From Dehalococcoidia bacterium (lineage in GTDB: Bacteria > Chloroflexota > Dehalococcoidia > GIF9 > UBA5629), in assembly GCA_012961565.1 (NCBI GenBank), contig DTZC01000037.1, forward strand, positions 1-8,246: DNA of 8,246 nt, written 5' to 3'. This document shows positions 1-5,692 of the stretch, in pieces. Within the stretch, counting starts at the first letter, position 1. Every line of letters starts with the position of its first letter. The notes under the pieces are model-generated. The model was not told the origin of the DNA. It saw only the letters and a program-made list of their open reading frames with translations, and made no database searches. Position numbers and translations under genes: made by a program.

Positions 1-611
1 AGAAGTTGGAAAAGAAACTAGGTATAAGGGCTAGTGATACCGCTACCATTGTTTTCGACGATTGCCGTATTCCGTATGAAAACATACTGGGCAGCCCCGA
101 AGTCAGGAAGATAGACAAAGCTGAAGCGAAAGGTTTTAAGAAGGCGATGGCTACCTTTGATGCCACTCGACCGATTGTCGGTGCTATGGCATTAGGCGTG
201 GCACGAGCGGCGCTGGATTTTGTGAAAGAGACGCTGGAGAAAGAAGGTATAAAGATTCGTTATGGGCTGCCACGTCAGAAGCTCACTGCCCTGGAGCGCG
301 ATGTCATGGAGATGGAGTCAGCTTACAAGGCAGCCAAGCTGCTGACGTTACGGGCATTGTGGATGATGAGTCAGTTGCAACCTAACAGCCTGGAAGCTTC
401 AATGGCTAAGGCAAAAGCAGGGCTTGCTGTGACAAAGATTACTCAGAAGGCAGTGGAACTCATGGGACCGCTGGGTTATTCCAGGAAATGCCTTCTGGAG
501 AAATGGATGCGTGATGCCAAGATAAACGATATCTTCGAAGGTACAGGACAGATAAACATGCTTATCGTGGCACGGCGGGTGCTCGATTATTCTCGGGAGC
601 AGCTAAAGTAG
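1..611 (+). CDS. Acyl-CoA dehydrogenase, C-terminal part (5' end outside window)
   Basis: FAD-dependent alpha,beta-dehydrogenation of an acyl-CoA, passing electrons to an electron-transferring flavoprotein in the cytoplasm. The reading frame is open from the window edge (first full codon at position 3), so the N-terminal domain and part of the middle beta domain are missing. What remains is the end of the beta domain (DDCRIPYENILG) and the whole C-terminal helical bundle. TRPIVGAMALGVARAALD matches the region where medium-chain enzymes have TRPVVAAGAVGLAQRALD. EKWMRDAKINDIFEGTGQ carries the position of the catalytic glutamate (GAA codon 537-539), equivalent to Glu376 of MCAD. Two oddities: a longer charged loop after ENILGSPEV, and RYGLPRQKLTALE where relatives have FGxxxxxxQ, so the usual glutamine is absent. 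It ends 62 nt before the deacylase gene on the same strand. Family assignment is firm; substrate chain length cannot be read. Confidence 0.93.
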   Translation, partial: KLEKKLGIRASDTATIVFDDCRIPYENILGSPEVRKIDKAEAKGFKKAMATFDATRPIVGAMALGVARAALDFVKETLEKEGIKIRYGLPRQKLTALERDVMEMESAYKAAKLLTLRALWMMSQLQPNSLEASMAKAKAGLAVTKITQKAVELMGPLGYSRKCLLEKWMRDAKINDIFEGTGQINMLIVARRVLDYSREQLK

Positions 612-673
612 GTGATTTTCAATCTCAATTTACAGCTCGGCAGGGAAAGAATTTTGTTCGCTAGCGAGGTAGC

Positions 674-1423
674 ATGAAGGTAGTCTATCATCCTCGGTAT
701 GTTGAGACCTATAGTTATGATCCCGCTGCTGCACCGGGGCGGATGGAGGCAATTGTGAGGGAGCTGGAGGGCAAATATGAATTTGTGGAACCACAGCCGG
801 CTTCGGATGGTGATTTACTGCTGGTCCATGCTGGGTATCATATCGAGTCGGTCAAACGGGACAGGCATCTTTATGAAATCGCTTGCCTGGCTGCCGGTGG
901 TGCTATCAGGGCTGCCCAGATAGGCATGCAGGGCGAAGCTAGCTTTGGTTTGATTAGGCCGCCAGGACACCATGCCAGCTCTGACCATTGCTGGGGGTTC
1001 TGCTACTTTAACAATATTGCTGTTGCTGTGGCTAAACTTCGGAGTGAAAACCTGATCAAAACCGCTTTTATTCTGGACTTTGACTTGCACTTTGGCGATG
1101 GTACCAGCAATATCTTTGGTGAAAGCGACATCCGATATTTTCAGCCGCGGACCTACAACCGCCAAAAGTTTATCGAGGAAATAGAACTAAAGCTGAGCGA
1201 GGTCGGAGAGTGTTCGGTGCTGGCGGTTTCCGCTGGTTTCGACCGCCATGTGCAAGACTGGGGAGGGCAGCTTACCACCGAGGACTACCATACCATCGGT
1301 GAGTTGGTGAAGCAGGCAGCAATTACTACTTGCCAGGGGCGAAGATTTGCTGTCTTGGAGGGCGGCTATAACCACGATGTCTTGGGCAAGAACGTAGCTG
1401 CTTTCCTAGAAGGTTTCAGCTGA
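674..1423 (+). CDS. Compact histone-deacetylase-family deacylase (AcuC/acetylpolyamine amidohydrolase-like)
   Basis: Zinc-dependent hydrolase of the arginase/deacetylase fold that removes acyl groups from lysine or polyamine amines. The catalytic set is complete: RPPGHHA at residues 95-101 with the His pair H99/H100, DFDLH at 135-139 giving zinc ligands D137 and H139, SAGFD at 186-190 giving zinc ligand D190, and EGGYN with the oxyanion tyrosine Y232. At 249 residues it is well below the usual 300-370. The missing piece lies between HFGDGTSNIF and SAGFD, where relatives have a segment ending in NxPL. DxHHG is also changed to DLHFG. The ATG at 674 has GAGG four bases upstream. It lies 62 nt after the acyl-CoA dehydrogenase, so co-transcription is likely. 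A role in deacylating acyl-CoA enzymes, as AcuC does for acetyl-CoA synthetase in Bacillus, is inference; a polyamine or small-molecule substrate is equally possible. Confidence 0.9.
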   Translation: MKVVYHPRYVETYSYDPAAAPGRMEAIVRELEGKYEFVEPQPASDGDLLLVHAGYHIESVKRDRHLYEIACLAAGGAIRAAQIGMQGEASFGLIRPPGHHASSDHCWGFCYFNNIAVAVAKLRSENLIKTAFILDFDLHFGDGTSNIFGESDIRYFQPRTYNRQKFIEEIELKLSEVGECSVLAVSAGFDRHVQDWGGQLTTEDYHTIGELVKQAAITTCQGRRFAVLEGGYNHDVLGKNVAAFLEGFS

Positions 1424-1429
1424 GTTTTT

Positions 1430-1441
1430 CGCCAATTGGCG
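1430..1441. repeat. Perfect 12-bp palindrome just after the deacylase stop
   Basis: CGCCAATTGGCG starts seven bases past the deacylase stop codon and is preceded by five T. It is a perfect palindrome with no spacer, so it would make a poor RNA hairpin and fits a protein site or chance better. No function can be assigned. Confidence 0.3.
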
Positions 1442-1462
1442 GAGAGGTCTTTTTGGTGTCCC

Positions 1463-1483
1463 TCTCGGAGGTTCCCTCCGAGA
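1463..1483. terminator. Strong hairpin between convergent genes, possible two-way terminator
   Basis: TCTCGGAGG and CCTCCGAGA form a perfect 9-bp stem around the three-base loop TTC. It sits about 40 nt past the deacylase stop and about 60 nt past the end of the cysteine synthase on the opposite strand, where a shared terminator is expected. No T run follows on either strand, so it is not a classic intrinsic terminator. It may stop polymerase with help, protect 3' ends, or belong to a dispersed repeat. Confidence 0.45.
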
Positions 1484-1543
1484 TTAATGCTGGGAATTAA
1501 ACGGCTATCTGCGGAGTTTGTTACTGCTTATGCTGCGCTACTC

Positions 1544-2467
1544 CTATGGTGGACATTTGGCGCAGAATGAACGGAACAGCATCGTGCTCAAGTAGCGGTC
1601 TCCACGGTCGGGCAATATGACGACAACTGTACCAGAGTTTAGGTCTTTGGCTATGCGTAGAGCGGCAGCTACTGCAGCCCCACTGGACATCCCGACGAAT
1701 AGACCCTCCCTGGTAGCCAGCAGGCGTGTTGTTTCGAAGGCCTCTTCGTCCCTGATGATAACCTTTTGGTCAAATATATGGGGACGGTAGATTTTGGGGA
1801 CTATAGATTCATTCATATTCTTCAGCCCCTGAATGGTATGTCCCTCGGTTGGTTCCACGGCAACTATCTTTACGTTTGGTTTTTTCTCTTTGAGATATTT
1901 TGAGACTCCCATCAGTGTTCCCGTGGTACCCATGCCAGCGACAAAGACGTCTACCTCGCCTGTGGTCTGAGAAAAGACCTCAGGACCTGTTGTTTCGTAG
2001 TGAGCTAGGATGTTGTTCTGGTTATCGAATTGGTTCGGCATATAGTATTTCTCAGGCTCCTTCTCCACGAGCTGCCAGGCTCTCATGATGGCGCCATCTG
2101 TGCCTTCTTCTGCCGGGGTGAGCATAACCTCAGCACCCAGTGCAGTAAGGGTACGTTGCCTTTCCTGGCTGACACATTCCGGCATGAATAACTTTACCCG
2201 GTAGCCCTTGGCAGCTCCTATCATTGCTAGGGCAATGCCCATGTTTCCTGAGGTGGGTTCGACTATGGTCTTGCTCTTGGTAAGCTGCCCGGCTTCCTCG
2301 GCTTTGTGTATCATGTAGTAGGCAGGACGGTCTTTCACTGAGCCTCCGGGATTGTTGCCCTCGAGTTTTCCCAGAATTCTTACCCTGGGATTACCATTGA
2401 TGCTTCTCAATTCTACCAGTGGAGTGTTGCCAATAGCATCAAATAGGCTGAATTTCCTGCTTTCCAT
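1544..2467 (-). CDS. cysM: Cysteine synthase, CysM-like (PLP-dependent)
   Basis: Joins sulfide (or thiosulfate, for true CysM) to O-acetylserine to make cysteine in the cytoplasm. It is a fold-type II PLP enzyme of 307 residues, normal length for the family. The Schiff-base lysine is K45 in EGNNPGGSVKDRP. PTSGNMGIAL (71-80) binds substrate and cofactor, GMGTTGT (178-184) is the phosphate-binding loop, and SSGAAVAAAL (261-270) follows. EGNNPxGSVKDR, SQER near residue 100 and DRGDRYLST (287-295) resemble E. coli CysM more than CysK. The tail ends in FCAKCPP, adding a CxxC pair (C302, C305) in place of the usual CysM tail. Upstream lies 208 nt of non-coding sequence with hairpins and no clear Shine-Dalgarno, so it is probably transcribed on its own. 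O-phosphoserine or cystathionine-type substrates cannot be excluded from sequence alone. Confidence 0.9.
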   Translation of the reverse strand: MESRKFSLFDAIGNTPLVELRSINGNPRVRILGKLEGNNPGGSVKDRPAYYMIHKAEEAGQLTKSKTIVEPTSGNMGIALAMIGAAKGYRVKLFMPECVSQERQRTLTALGAEVMLTPAEEGTDGAIMRAWQLVEKEPEKYYMPNQFDNQNNILAHYETTGPEVFSQTTGEVDVFVAGMGTTGTLMGVSKYLKEKKPNVKIVAVEPTEGHTIQGLKNMNESIVPKIYRPHIFDQKVIIRDEEAFETTRLLATREGLFVGMSSGAAVAAALRIAKDLNSGTVVVILPDRGDRYLSTMLFRSFCAKCPP

Positions 2468-2500
2468 GGCTTTTAGGACATTCTTAGTGTGATTTGTCCG

Positions 2501-2520
2501 GTCGTGACGTAGTCTACGAC
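2501..2520. other. Hairpin in the leader region of the cysteine synthase gene
   Basis: GTCGT-GAC and GTC-ACGAC pair as an 8-bp stem with one bulged base and the three-base loop GTA. It ends 33 nt before the ATG of the minus-strand cysteine synthase, so it would fall in the 5' untranslated RNA if the promoter is further upstream. No T run follows it on the minus strand. It matches no riboswitch or T-box motif I know. It may be a regulatory leader structure or chance. Confidence 0.3.
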
Positions 2521-2560
2521 AACAGGCTGGCTAAATCAACTAAGGGGAGTTGCAGCCGGT

Positions 2561-2589
2561 CAGATAGGCATAATCGGTTCTGTGATCAA
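2561..2589 (-). promoter_or_regulatory. Weak candidate promoter for the cysteine synthase gene
   Basis: On the minus strand TTGATC (2584-2589) and TATCTG (2561-2566) are 17 bp apart, about 95 nt upstream of the start codon. The spacing is ideal and the -35 is fair, but the -10 box matches TATAAT only in its first three bases. The position suits a gene that begins after a probable transcript end. Low confidence. Confidence 0.2.
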
Positions 2590-2618
2590 GGGTACTTCCA
2601 TATTTCTGTCTGCTAGGG

Positions 2619-2652
2619 GAGTCCTGAGCTAACAGCTGCGCTTTCAGGATTC
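2619..2652. terminator. Hairpin just past the end of the HD-GYP gene
   Basis: TCCTGA (2622-2627) pairs with TCAGGA (2644-2649), and the flanking bases add two more pairs. The loop is 16 bases and contains CAGCTG. It starts 23 nt beyond the stop of the minus-strand HD-GYP gene, a natural place for transcript ending. No T run follows on the minus strand, so intrinsic termination is unproven. Confidence 0.25.
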
Positions 2653-2675
2653 AGCACTTGTTGTCTTTGTTGAGG

Positions 2676-3707
2676 CTATAGTTTTCGCCGTTTACTGATT
2701 ACTTTAAGCAGGATGTCCACTATAGCTGGGTCTAATTGTGTGCCTTTGCCTTTTTCCAGCTCGGCGCAGACAGCCTCAAGGGACAGTGCTGGGCGGTAGG
2801 GGCGACATGATGTCATGGCATCATAGGCATCAGCAATTGCCAGAATTCTGGCACCGAGTGATATCTGCTGGGCTGATAGCCCATGGGGATAGCCCCTCCC
2901 GTCATATCGTTCGTGGTGATGTAGCACCATATCCAGTATCTCATTGTCCTGCACTATGGGGTGTAAAATCCGCTGGCCTAGCTCACAGTGAGCCTTGACG
3001 AATTCAAACTCTTCGTTGGTAAGCTTGCCTGGCTTATTTAAAATTGACTCGCTGATGCCGATCTTACCGATATCGTGAACCAGTCCGGCGAGCCTTATTT
3101 TGTCAATTTGCTCATGGGAGAACCCCAGCTCTTCAGCAATGGCAACGGCTATTCTGGTTACCCTTTCAGAATGTCCTTTGGTATAGGCATCTTTAGCTTC
3201 AAGAGCGGTGGCGAGCGCGGTGATGGAATTCATGAATGACTGGCGTATTCTGTCGGTCTGTTCCTTGACCTTTTGCTCGAGATATAACTGATAAGCGCGG
3301 TTCTCCAGCAGGAGCCTCCGTTTTTCCAGGGCTCTGTCGATACTGATAAGGAGCACGTCGAGGTCGATGGGTTTGATGACGTAGTCATAAGCTCCCAGCT
3401 TCATAGCATTGATAGCTGTTTCCACGTCAGCTATAGCGGTTACCATAATGACAGCTGTGTCTATCCACTTGTCCCGGATTTCTTTCAGTACCTCAACGCC
3501 AGATTTCTGAGGCATGCTTATATCCAACAGGACCAGGTCTATTTGGTTGTTCTTGAGTTTCTTGAGAGCATCATTGCCATCGAAAGCGGTGGTACAGTGG
3601 TAACCATGTCCCGTTAGCTTGCGGGTCAGCACTTCCCTTACTGTTGCTTCATCATCGACAATCAGCACCTTTGCCTTGCTTGTTTGGTTTTCAAGTCTGT
3701 TTTTCAT
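2676..3707 (-). CDS. Response regulator with HD-GYP c-di-GMP phosphodiesterase output
   Basis: Cytoplasmic receiver protein (343 residues) whose output domain should hydrolyse cyclic di-GMP when the receiver is phosphorylated. Receiver, about 13-125: acidic pair D18/D19, phospho-acceptor D62 in LLDISMP, switch T90 and lysine K112 in VIKPID. A charged helix, about 126-158, is likely a dimerising coiled coil. HD-GYP domain, about 160-340: GHSERV with H179, the H211-D212 metal pair in VHDIGKIGI, KAH with H240, HHHERYDGRGYP at 263-274 with the GYP signature intact, and ADAYDAMTSCRPYR. Every metal-binding position looks present, so it should be active. No histidine kinase is in view. The ATG has only a weak AGG upstream. 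It lies 180 nt downstream of the HTH-receiver gene, behind a likely terminator, so it may have its own promoter. Confidence 0.95.
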   Translation of the reverse strand: MKNRLENQTSKAKVLIVDDEATVREVLTRKLTGHGYHCTTAFDGNDALKKLKNNQIDLVLLDISMPQKSGVEVLKEIRDKWIDTAVIMVTAIADVETAINAMKLGAYDYVIKPIDLDVLLISIDRALEKRRLLLENRAYQLYLEQKVKEQTDRIRQSFMNSITALATALEAKDAYTKGHSERVTRIAVAIAEELGFSHEQIDKIRLAGLVHDIGKIGISESILNKPGKLTNEEFEFVKAHCELGQRILHPIVQDNEILDMVLHHHERYDGRGYPHGLSAQQISLGARILAIADAYDAMTSCRPYRPALSLEAVCAELEKGKGTQLDPAIVDILLKVISKRRKL

Positions 3708-3718
3708 GATGCCTGTCT

Positions 3719-3808
3719 ATGTCGGCTTTCTATATGTGCCCTTACTGTGGCGTTGCCAGGAAAAACAAACGGCGCTTTTCCAAGCGTATATGTTGCTCCT
3801 GCCTGTAG
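3719..3808 (+). CDS. Possible 29-residue zinc-knuckle microprotein
   Basis: A small open frame in the gap between the two regulator genes begins MSAFYMCPYCG and ends ICCSCL, giving CxxC-x14-CxxC with a lysine/arginine-rich spacer. CPYCG is the typical first knuckle of zinc-ribbon proteins. Against it: no Shine-Dalgarno precedes the ATG at 3719 or the second one at 3734, the strand is opposite to both neighbours, and part of the basic spacer is the reverse strand of a likely terminator. Without homologues this may be coincidence. Confidence 0.15.
   Translation: MSAFYMCPYCGVARKNKRRFSKRICCSCL
3761..3786 (-). terminator. Likely intrinsic terminator of the HTH-receiver gene
   Basis: Read on the minus strand, CGCTT-GGAA-AAGCG forms a 5-bp stem closed by a GNRA tetraloop. 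It is followed two bases later by GTTTGTTTTT. It lies about 100 nt past the stop of the HTH-receiver gene and about 55 nt before the HD-GYP start. The stem is short, but the tetraloop and T run support termination and argue that the two regulator genes are at least partly separate transcripts. Confidence 0.45.
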
Positions 3809-3887
3809 GGCTCGAAGGAGTCGACCGGGTATGAAACAAACATGACTTCTTGCCGTGTGACCACTGTACCTCATTGCGTTTTAATTG

Positions 3888-4418
3888 CTAATCCTTAATG
3901 AAGGTAGCAAGAGCAGTGAGTATATCGGTGCTGCTGATGGGTTTTCTCATGACTACGAAAGGTCCATACTGTATGGCTTTAACCATGAGTTCGCTCTCTG
4001 GGTAGCCGGTGATAATAGCAACTCTGGCACTGTGGTTTTTCTCTCTTATGTGGCGGAACAGCTCACTTCCGTCGAGCTCTGGCATCTTCAAATCGAGGAA
4101 AATCAAATCGAAGTGCTCCCTGGTGAGACGTTCCAGAGCCTCGAAGCTACTCATTGTGGTTGTCACCTGGTAACCAAGCTTTTCTAAGGTTGACTTGAAT
4201 AGTTTGCCAACCAGCGGCTCATCATCGACAACCAGAACGTGCCTCTTACCTCCGACCTTGCACTTGTGCAGCCAGCTATTGATTTCATCTTTGTCGAAAC
4301 GGAAGCGCCTTCCCAGTTTTATTGCCGGTATCTCCCCTCCGGCTGCCTTGCGCCTCACCGTGACCGGGTCTAGTTTCAGGTATCTGGCAACTTCATCCAC
4401 CGTTAGCAGTCCACTCAT
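3888..4418 (-). CDS. HTH (excisionase/MerR-like) plus receiver domain regulator, inverted layout
   Basis: A 176-residue regulator. Residues 3-50 form an excisionase-family winged HTH (HTH_17 type): LLTVDEVARYLKLDPVTVRRKAAGG followed by the wing IPAIKLGRRFRF and the end helix DEINSWL. After a short KVGGKRH linker, residues 60-176 form a receiver: acidic D65/D66, phospho-acceptor D109 in FLDLKMP, T137 in IITGYP and K159 in MRKP. All phosphorylation residues are present. Classical response regulators carry the DNA-binding domain after the receiver; here it comes first. SD AAGGAG lies four bases before the ATG, under a near-perfect promoter. It probably binds DNA, perhaps its own palindrome at 4436-4450, in response to an unlinked histidine kinase; this is inference. 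The HD-GYP protein just downstream may share its signal. Confidence 0.92.
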   Translation of the reverse strand: MSGLLTVDEVARYLKLDPVTVRRKAAGGEIPAIKLGRRFRFDKDEINSWLHKCKVGGKRHVLVVDDEPLVGKLFKSTLEKLGYQVTTTMSSFEALERLTREHFDLIFLDLKMPELDGSELFRHIREKNHSARVAIITGYPESELMVKAIQYGPFVVMRKPISSTDILTALATFIKD

Positions 4419-4422
4419 AGTG

Positions 4423-4428
4423 CTCCTT
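4423..4428 (-). promoter_or_regulatory. Ribosome binding site of the HTH-receiver gene
   Basis: AAGGAG on the minus strand lies four bases from the ATG. It is a strong Shine-Dalgarno that fixes the start at 4418. Confidence 0.75.
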
Positions 4429-4435
4429 AGTATCG

Positions 4436-4450
4436 TTAAATATCATTTAA
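4436..4450. promoter_or_regulatory. AT-rich palindrome, candidate operator
   Basis: TTAAAT-ATC-ATTTAA is a perfect 6-3-6 inverted repeat between the predicted transcription start and the Shine-Dalgarno of the HTH-receiver gene. Its symmetry and place suit a binding site for a dimeric repressor, possibly the gene's own product. An AT-rich leader can produce such a palindrome by chance. Confidence 0.35.
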
Positions 4451-4461
4451 TGTCAAAAACT

Positions 4462-4491
4462 ATTATAGTTGTAGAAATTAATATCTGTCAA
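4462..4491 (-). promoter_or_regulatory. Consensus sigma-70 promoter of the HTH-receiver gene
   Basis: On the minus strand a perfect TTGACA (4486-4491) and a perfect TATAAT (4462-4467) are separated by 18 bp of AT-rich sequence. Transcription would begin near 4455, giving a leader of about 37 nt that holds the palindrome and the Shine-Dalgarno. Both hexamers match consensus in full, so this is the best-supported promoter in the window. Confidence 0.8.
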
Positions 4492-4520
4492 CAAGTTTCC
4501 GGCGAGGGTGCTCTTCTTCG

Positions 4521-5642
4521 TTAGGTACCCAGTTCGGTGTGGATATGGATGAAGGCGAGCAGGTTGTCGCGGGCGACCATACCGATGACCTTGCCGTTTT
4601 TCACCACCGGTAGCTGGTTGATGTTCTTCTCGGTTAATATTCGTAATACCGTGGTCAGGTCGTCATCCGGTCCTACGGTTTTCAGATTGGCGAAGGGTGT
4701 CATAGTTTCCCTTACTGTTTTGCTGGACCACTGCTGGCGGGGCAGCGACTTGATGTCGTGAATTGTGATAAGACCAAGTACACGGTCGTGTTCCACTACC
4801 GGGAAGCAGCGCCGACCGGAGGTAAGAATTTGGTCATTGACCAGTTTCTGAACAGTGAGCTCTGGTGGCACGATGGGGCAGTCTTGTGTCATCAGTTCCC
4901 TTACTTTGTGTCCCCTTAGTATATCCTGAAGAGCAACCTGGCGGTAACTGGCAGCAGCGGCGTTTTCCAGAAACCAACCGATAAAAGCTAGCCACAAACC
5001 ATTTATCAAGTTTCCAGTAAAGATAAGTACAATGCCGAGGATGATGAACAGATAACCGATGCCCCGCCCAGCATTGGATGCTATTCTGGTAGCACGGCGC
5101 AGATCGCCACTTCGCCACCAGAGAAGGGAGCGGAGGACGCGTCCACCATCCAGTGGAAAACCGGGGATAAGGTTGAAACCAGCCAGGACGATATTAATCC
5201 ATCCCAGCCAGAAGCAGATTGCCATGACAAATTCGGGTATGCCTGTCAGCCAGAACCAGATTGCCAGGAATATGCCACCAAGTGTCAGGCTAGTAAGGGG
5301 ACCAGCAATCGCTATGCGGAACTCAACCTGGGGTTGCCTCGGTTCCTCGGCCATCTGGGATACTCCGCCGAAGAGGAAGAGTGTTATGGAGTGAATGGGG
5401 ATACCTGCCTGTCTAGCCACTATGCTGTGCATCAGTTCGTGTGCCATAACGGAGCCAAAGAATAGCAGGCTGGTTATCACGCTGGCGAGTATCGAGGTGA
5501 CCCGGTCCCAGTGCGGGTAAGCTGCAGGGAAGTAGCCGATGGCGAGTGACCAGACTATCAGCACAAAGACGATAAACCAGGAGTAGTGCAGCTTGAGAGG
5601 TATGCCAAATGCTCTGCCGAAGGATATGCCTTCTGTTAACAT
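4521..5642 (-). CDS. Membrane site-2-type metalloprotease (M50) with two CBS domains
   Basis: Zinc protease that cuts within the membrane, fused to a nucleotide-sensing CBS pair. I chose the ATG at 5642 (373 residues) because AAAGGAG lies eight bases upstream and LTEGISFGRAFGIPLKLHYSW is the usual family start. In-frame ATG (5666) and TTG (5675) codons further upstream lack such a site. Zinc-binding HELMH is at 68-72, and the third ligand is D165 in NLIPGFPLDGG. Hydrophobic segments lie near 21-38, 50-72, 108-132, 138-160 and 194-225, so it is a polytopic inner-membrane protein. CBS 1 spans about 243-300 (FPVVEHDRVLGLIT) and CBS 2 about 308-367 (QLPVVKNGKVIGMVARDNLL), both cytoplasmic. CBS pairs of this type usually bind adenosyl nucleotides. 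It starts 50 nt after the CoA-transferase and may be read through from that operon. The substrate, typically an anti-sigma factor or membrane regulator, is unknown. Confidence 0.93.
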   Translation of the reverse strand: MLTEGISFGRAFGIPLKLHYSWFIVFVLIVWSLAIGYFPAAYPHWDRVTSILASVITSLLFFGSVMAHELMHSIVARQAGIPIHSITLFLFGGVSQMAEEPRQPQVEFRIAIAGPLTSLTLGGIFLAIWFWLTGIPEFVMAICFWLGWINIVLAGFNLIPGFPLDGGRVLRSLLWWRSGDLRRATRIASNAGRGIGYLFIILGIVLIFTGNLINGLWLAFIGWFLENAAAASYRQVALQDILRGHKVRELMTQDCPIVPPELTVQKLVNDQILTSGRRCFPVVEHDRVLGLITIHDIKSLPRQQWSSKTVRETMTPFANLKTVGPDDDLTTVLRILTEKNINQLPVVKNGKVIGMVARDNLLAFIHIHTELGT

Positions 5643-5650
5643 CCTAAAGT

Positions 5651-5657
5651 CTCCTTT
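5651..5657 (-). promoter_or_regulatory. Ribosome binding site that decides the M50 start
   Basis: AAAGGAG on the minus strand lies eight bases from the ATG at 5642. It supports that start over the in-frame ATG and TTG codons further upstream. Confidence 0.7.
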
Positions 5658-5692
5658 CCTTGGCATGGGATACAAACATAAGGTGCTGCAAC

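Noticed and set aside
815..1165. Open frame of 116 codons on the minus strand inside the deacylase gene
   Set aside because: It lies wholly within a well-supported gene on the other strand and shows no recognisable motif, so it is a shadow of the real frame.
2560..2601. Possible 13-codon leader peptide upstream of the cysteine synthase (minus strand)
   Set aside because: It has no Shine-Dalgarno and contains no cysteine or serine codons, so it does not look like an attenuation leader for a cysteine gene.
2468..2675. Riboswitch or T-box in the gap before the cysteine synthase
   Set aside because: No T-box antiterminator sequence and no SAM or cobalamin riboswitch signature could be seen, only isolated hairpins.
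4427..4456. Second TTGACA (4451-4456) with TACTAA 18 bp downstream before the HTH-receiver gene
   Set aside because: Its -10 box would overlap the Shine-Dalgarno and start RNA at the edge of the start codon. The perfect promoter just upstream explains expression better.
4521..5675. Longer M50 protein from the TTG at 5675
   Set aside because: A strong Shine-Dalgarno lies inside that extension and serves the ATG at 5642, which also matches the usual family N-terminus.
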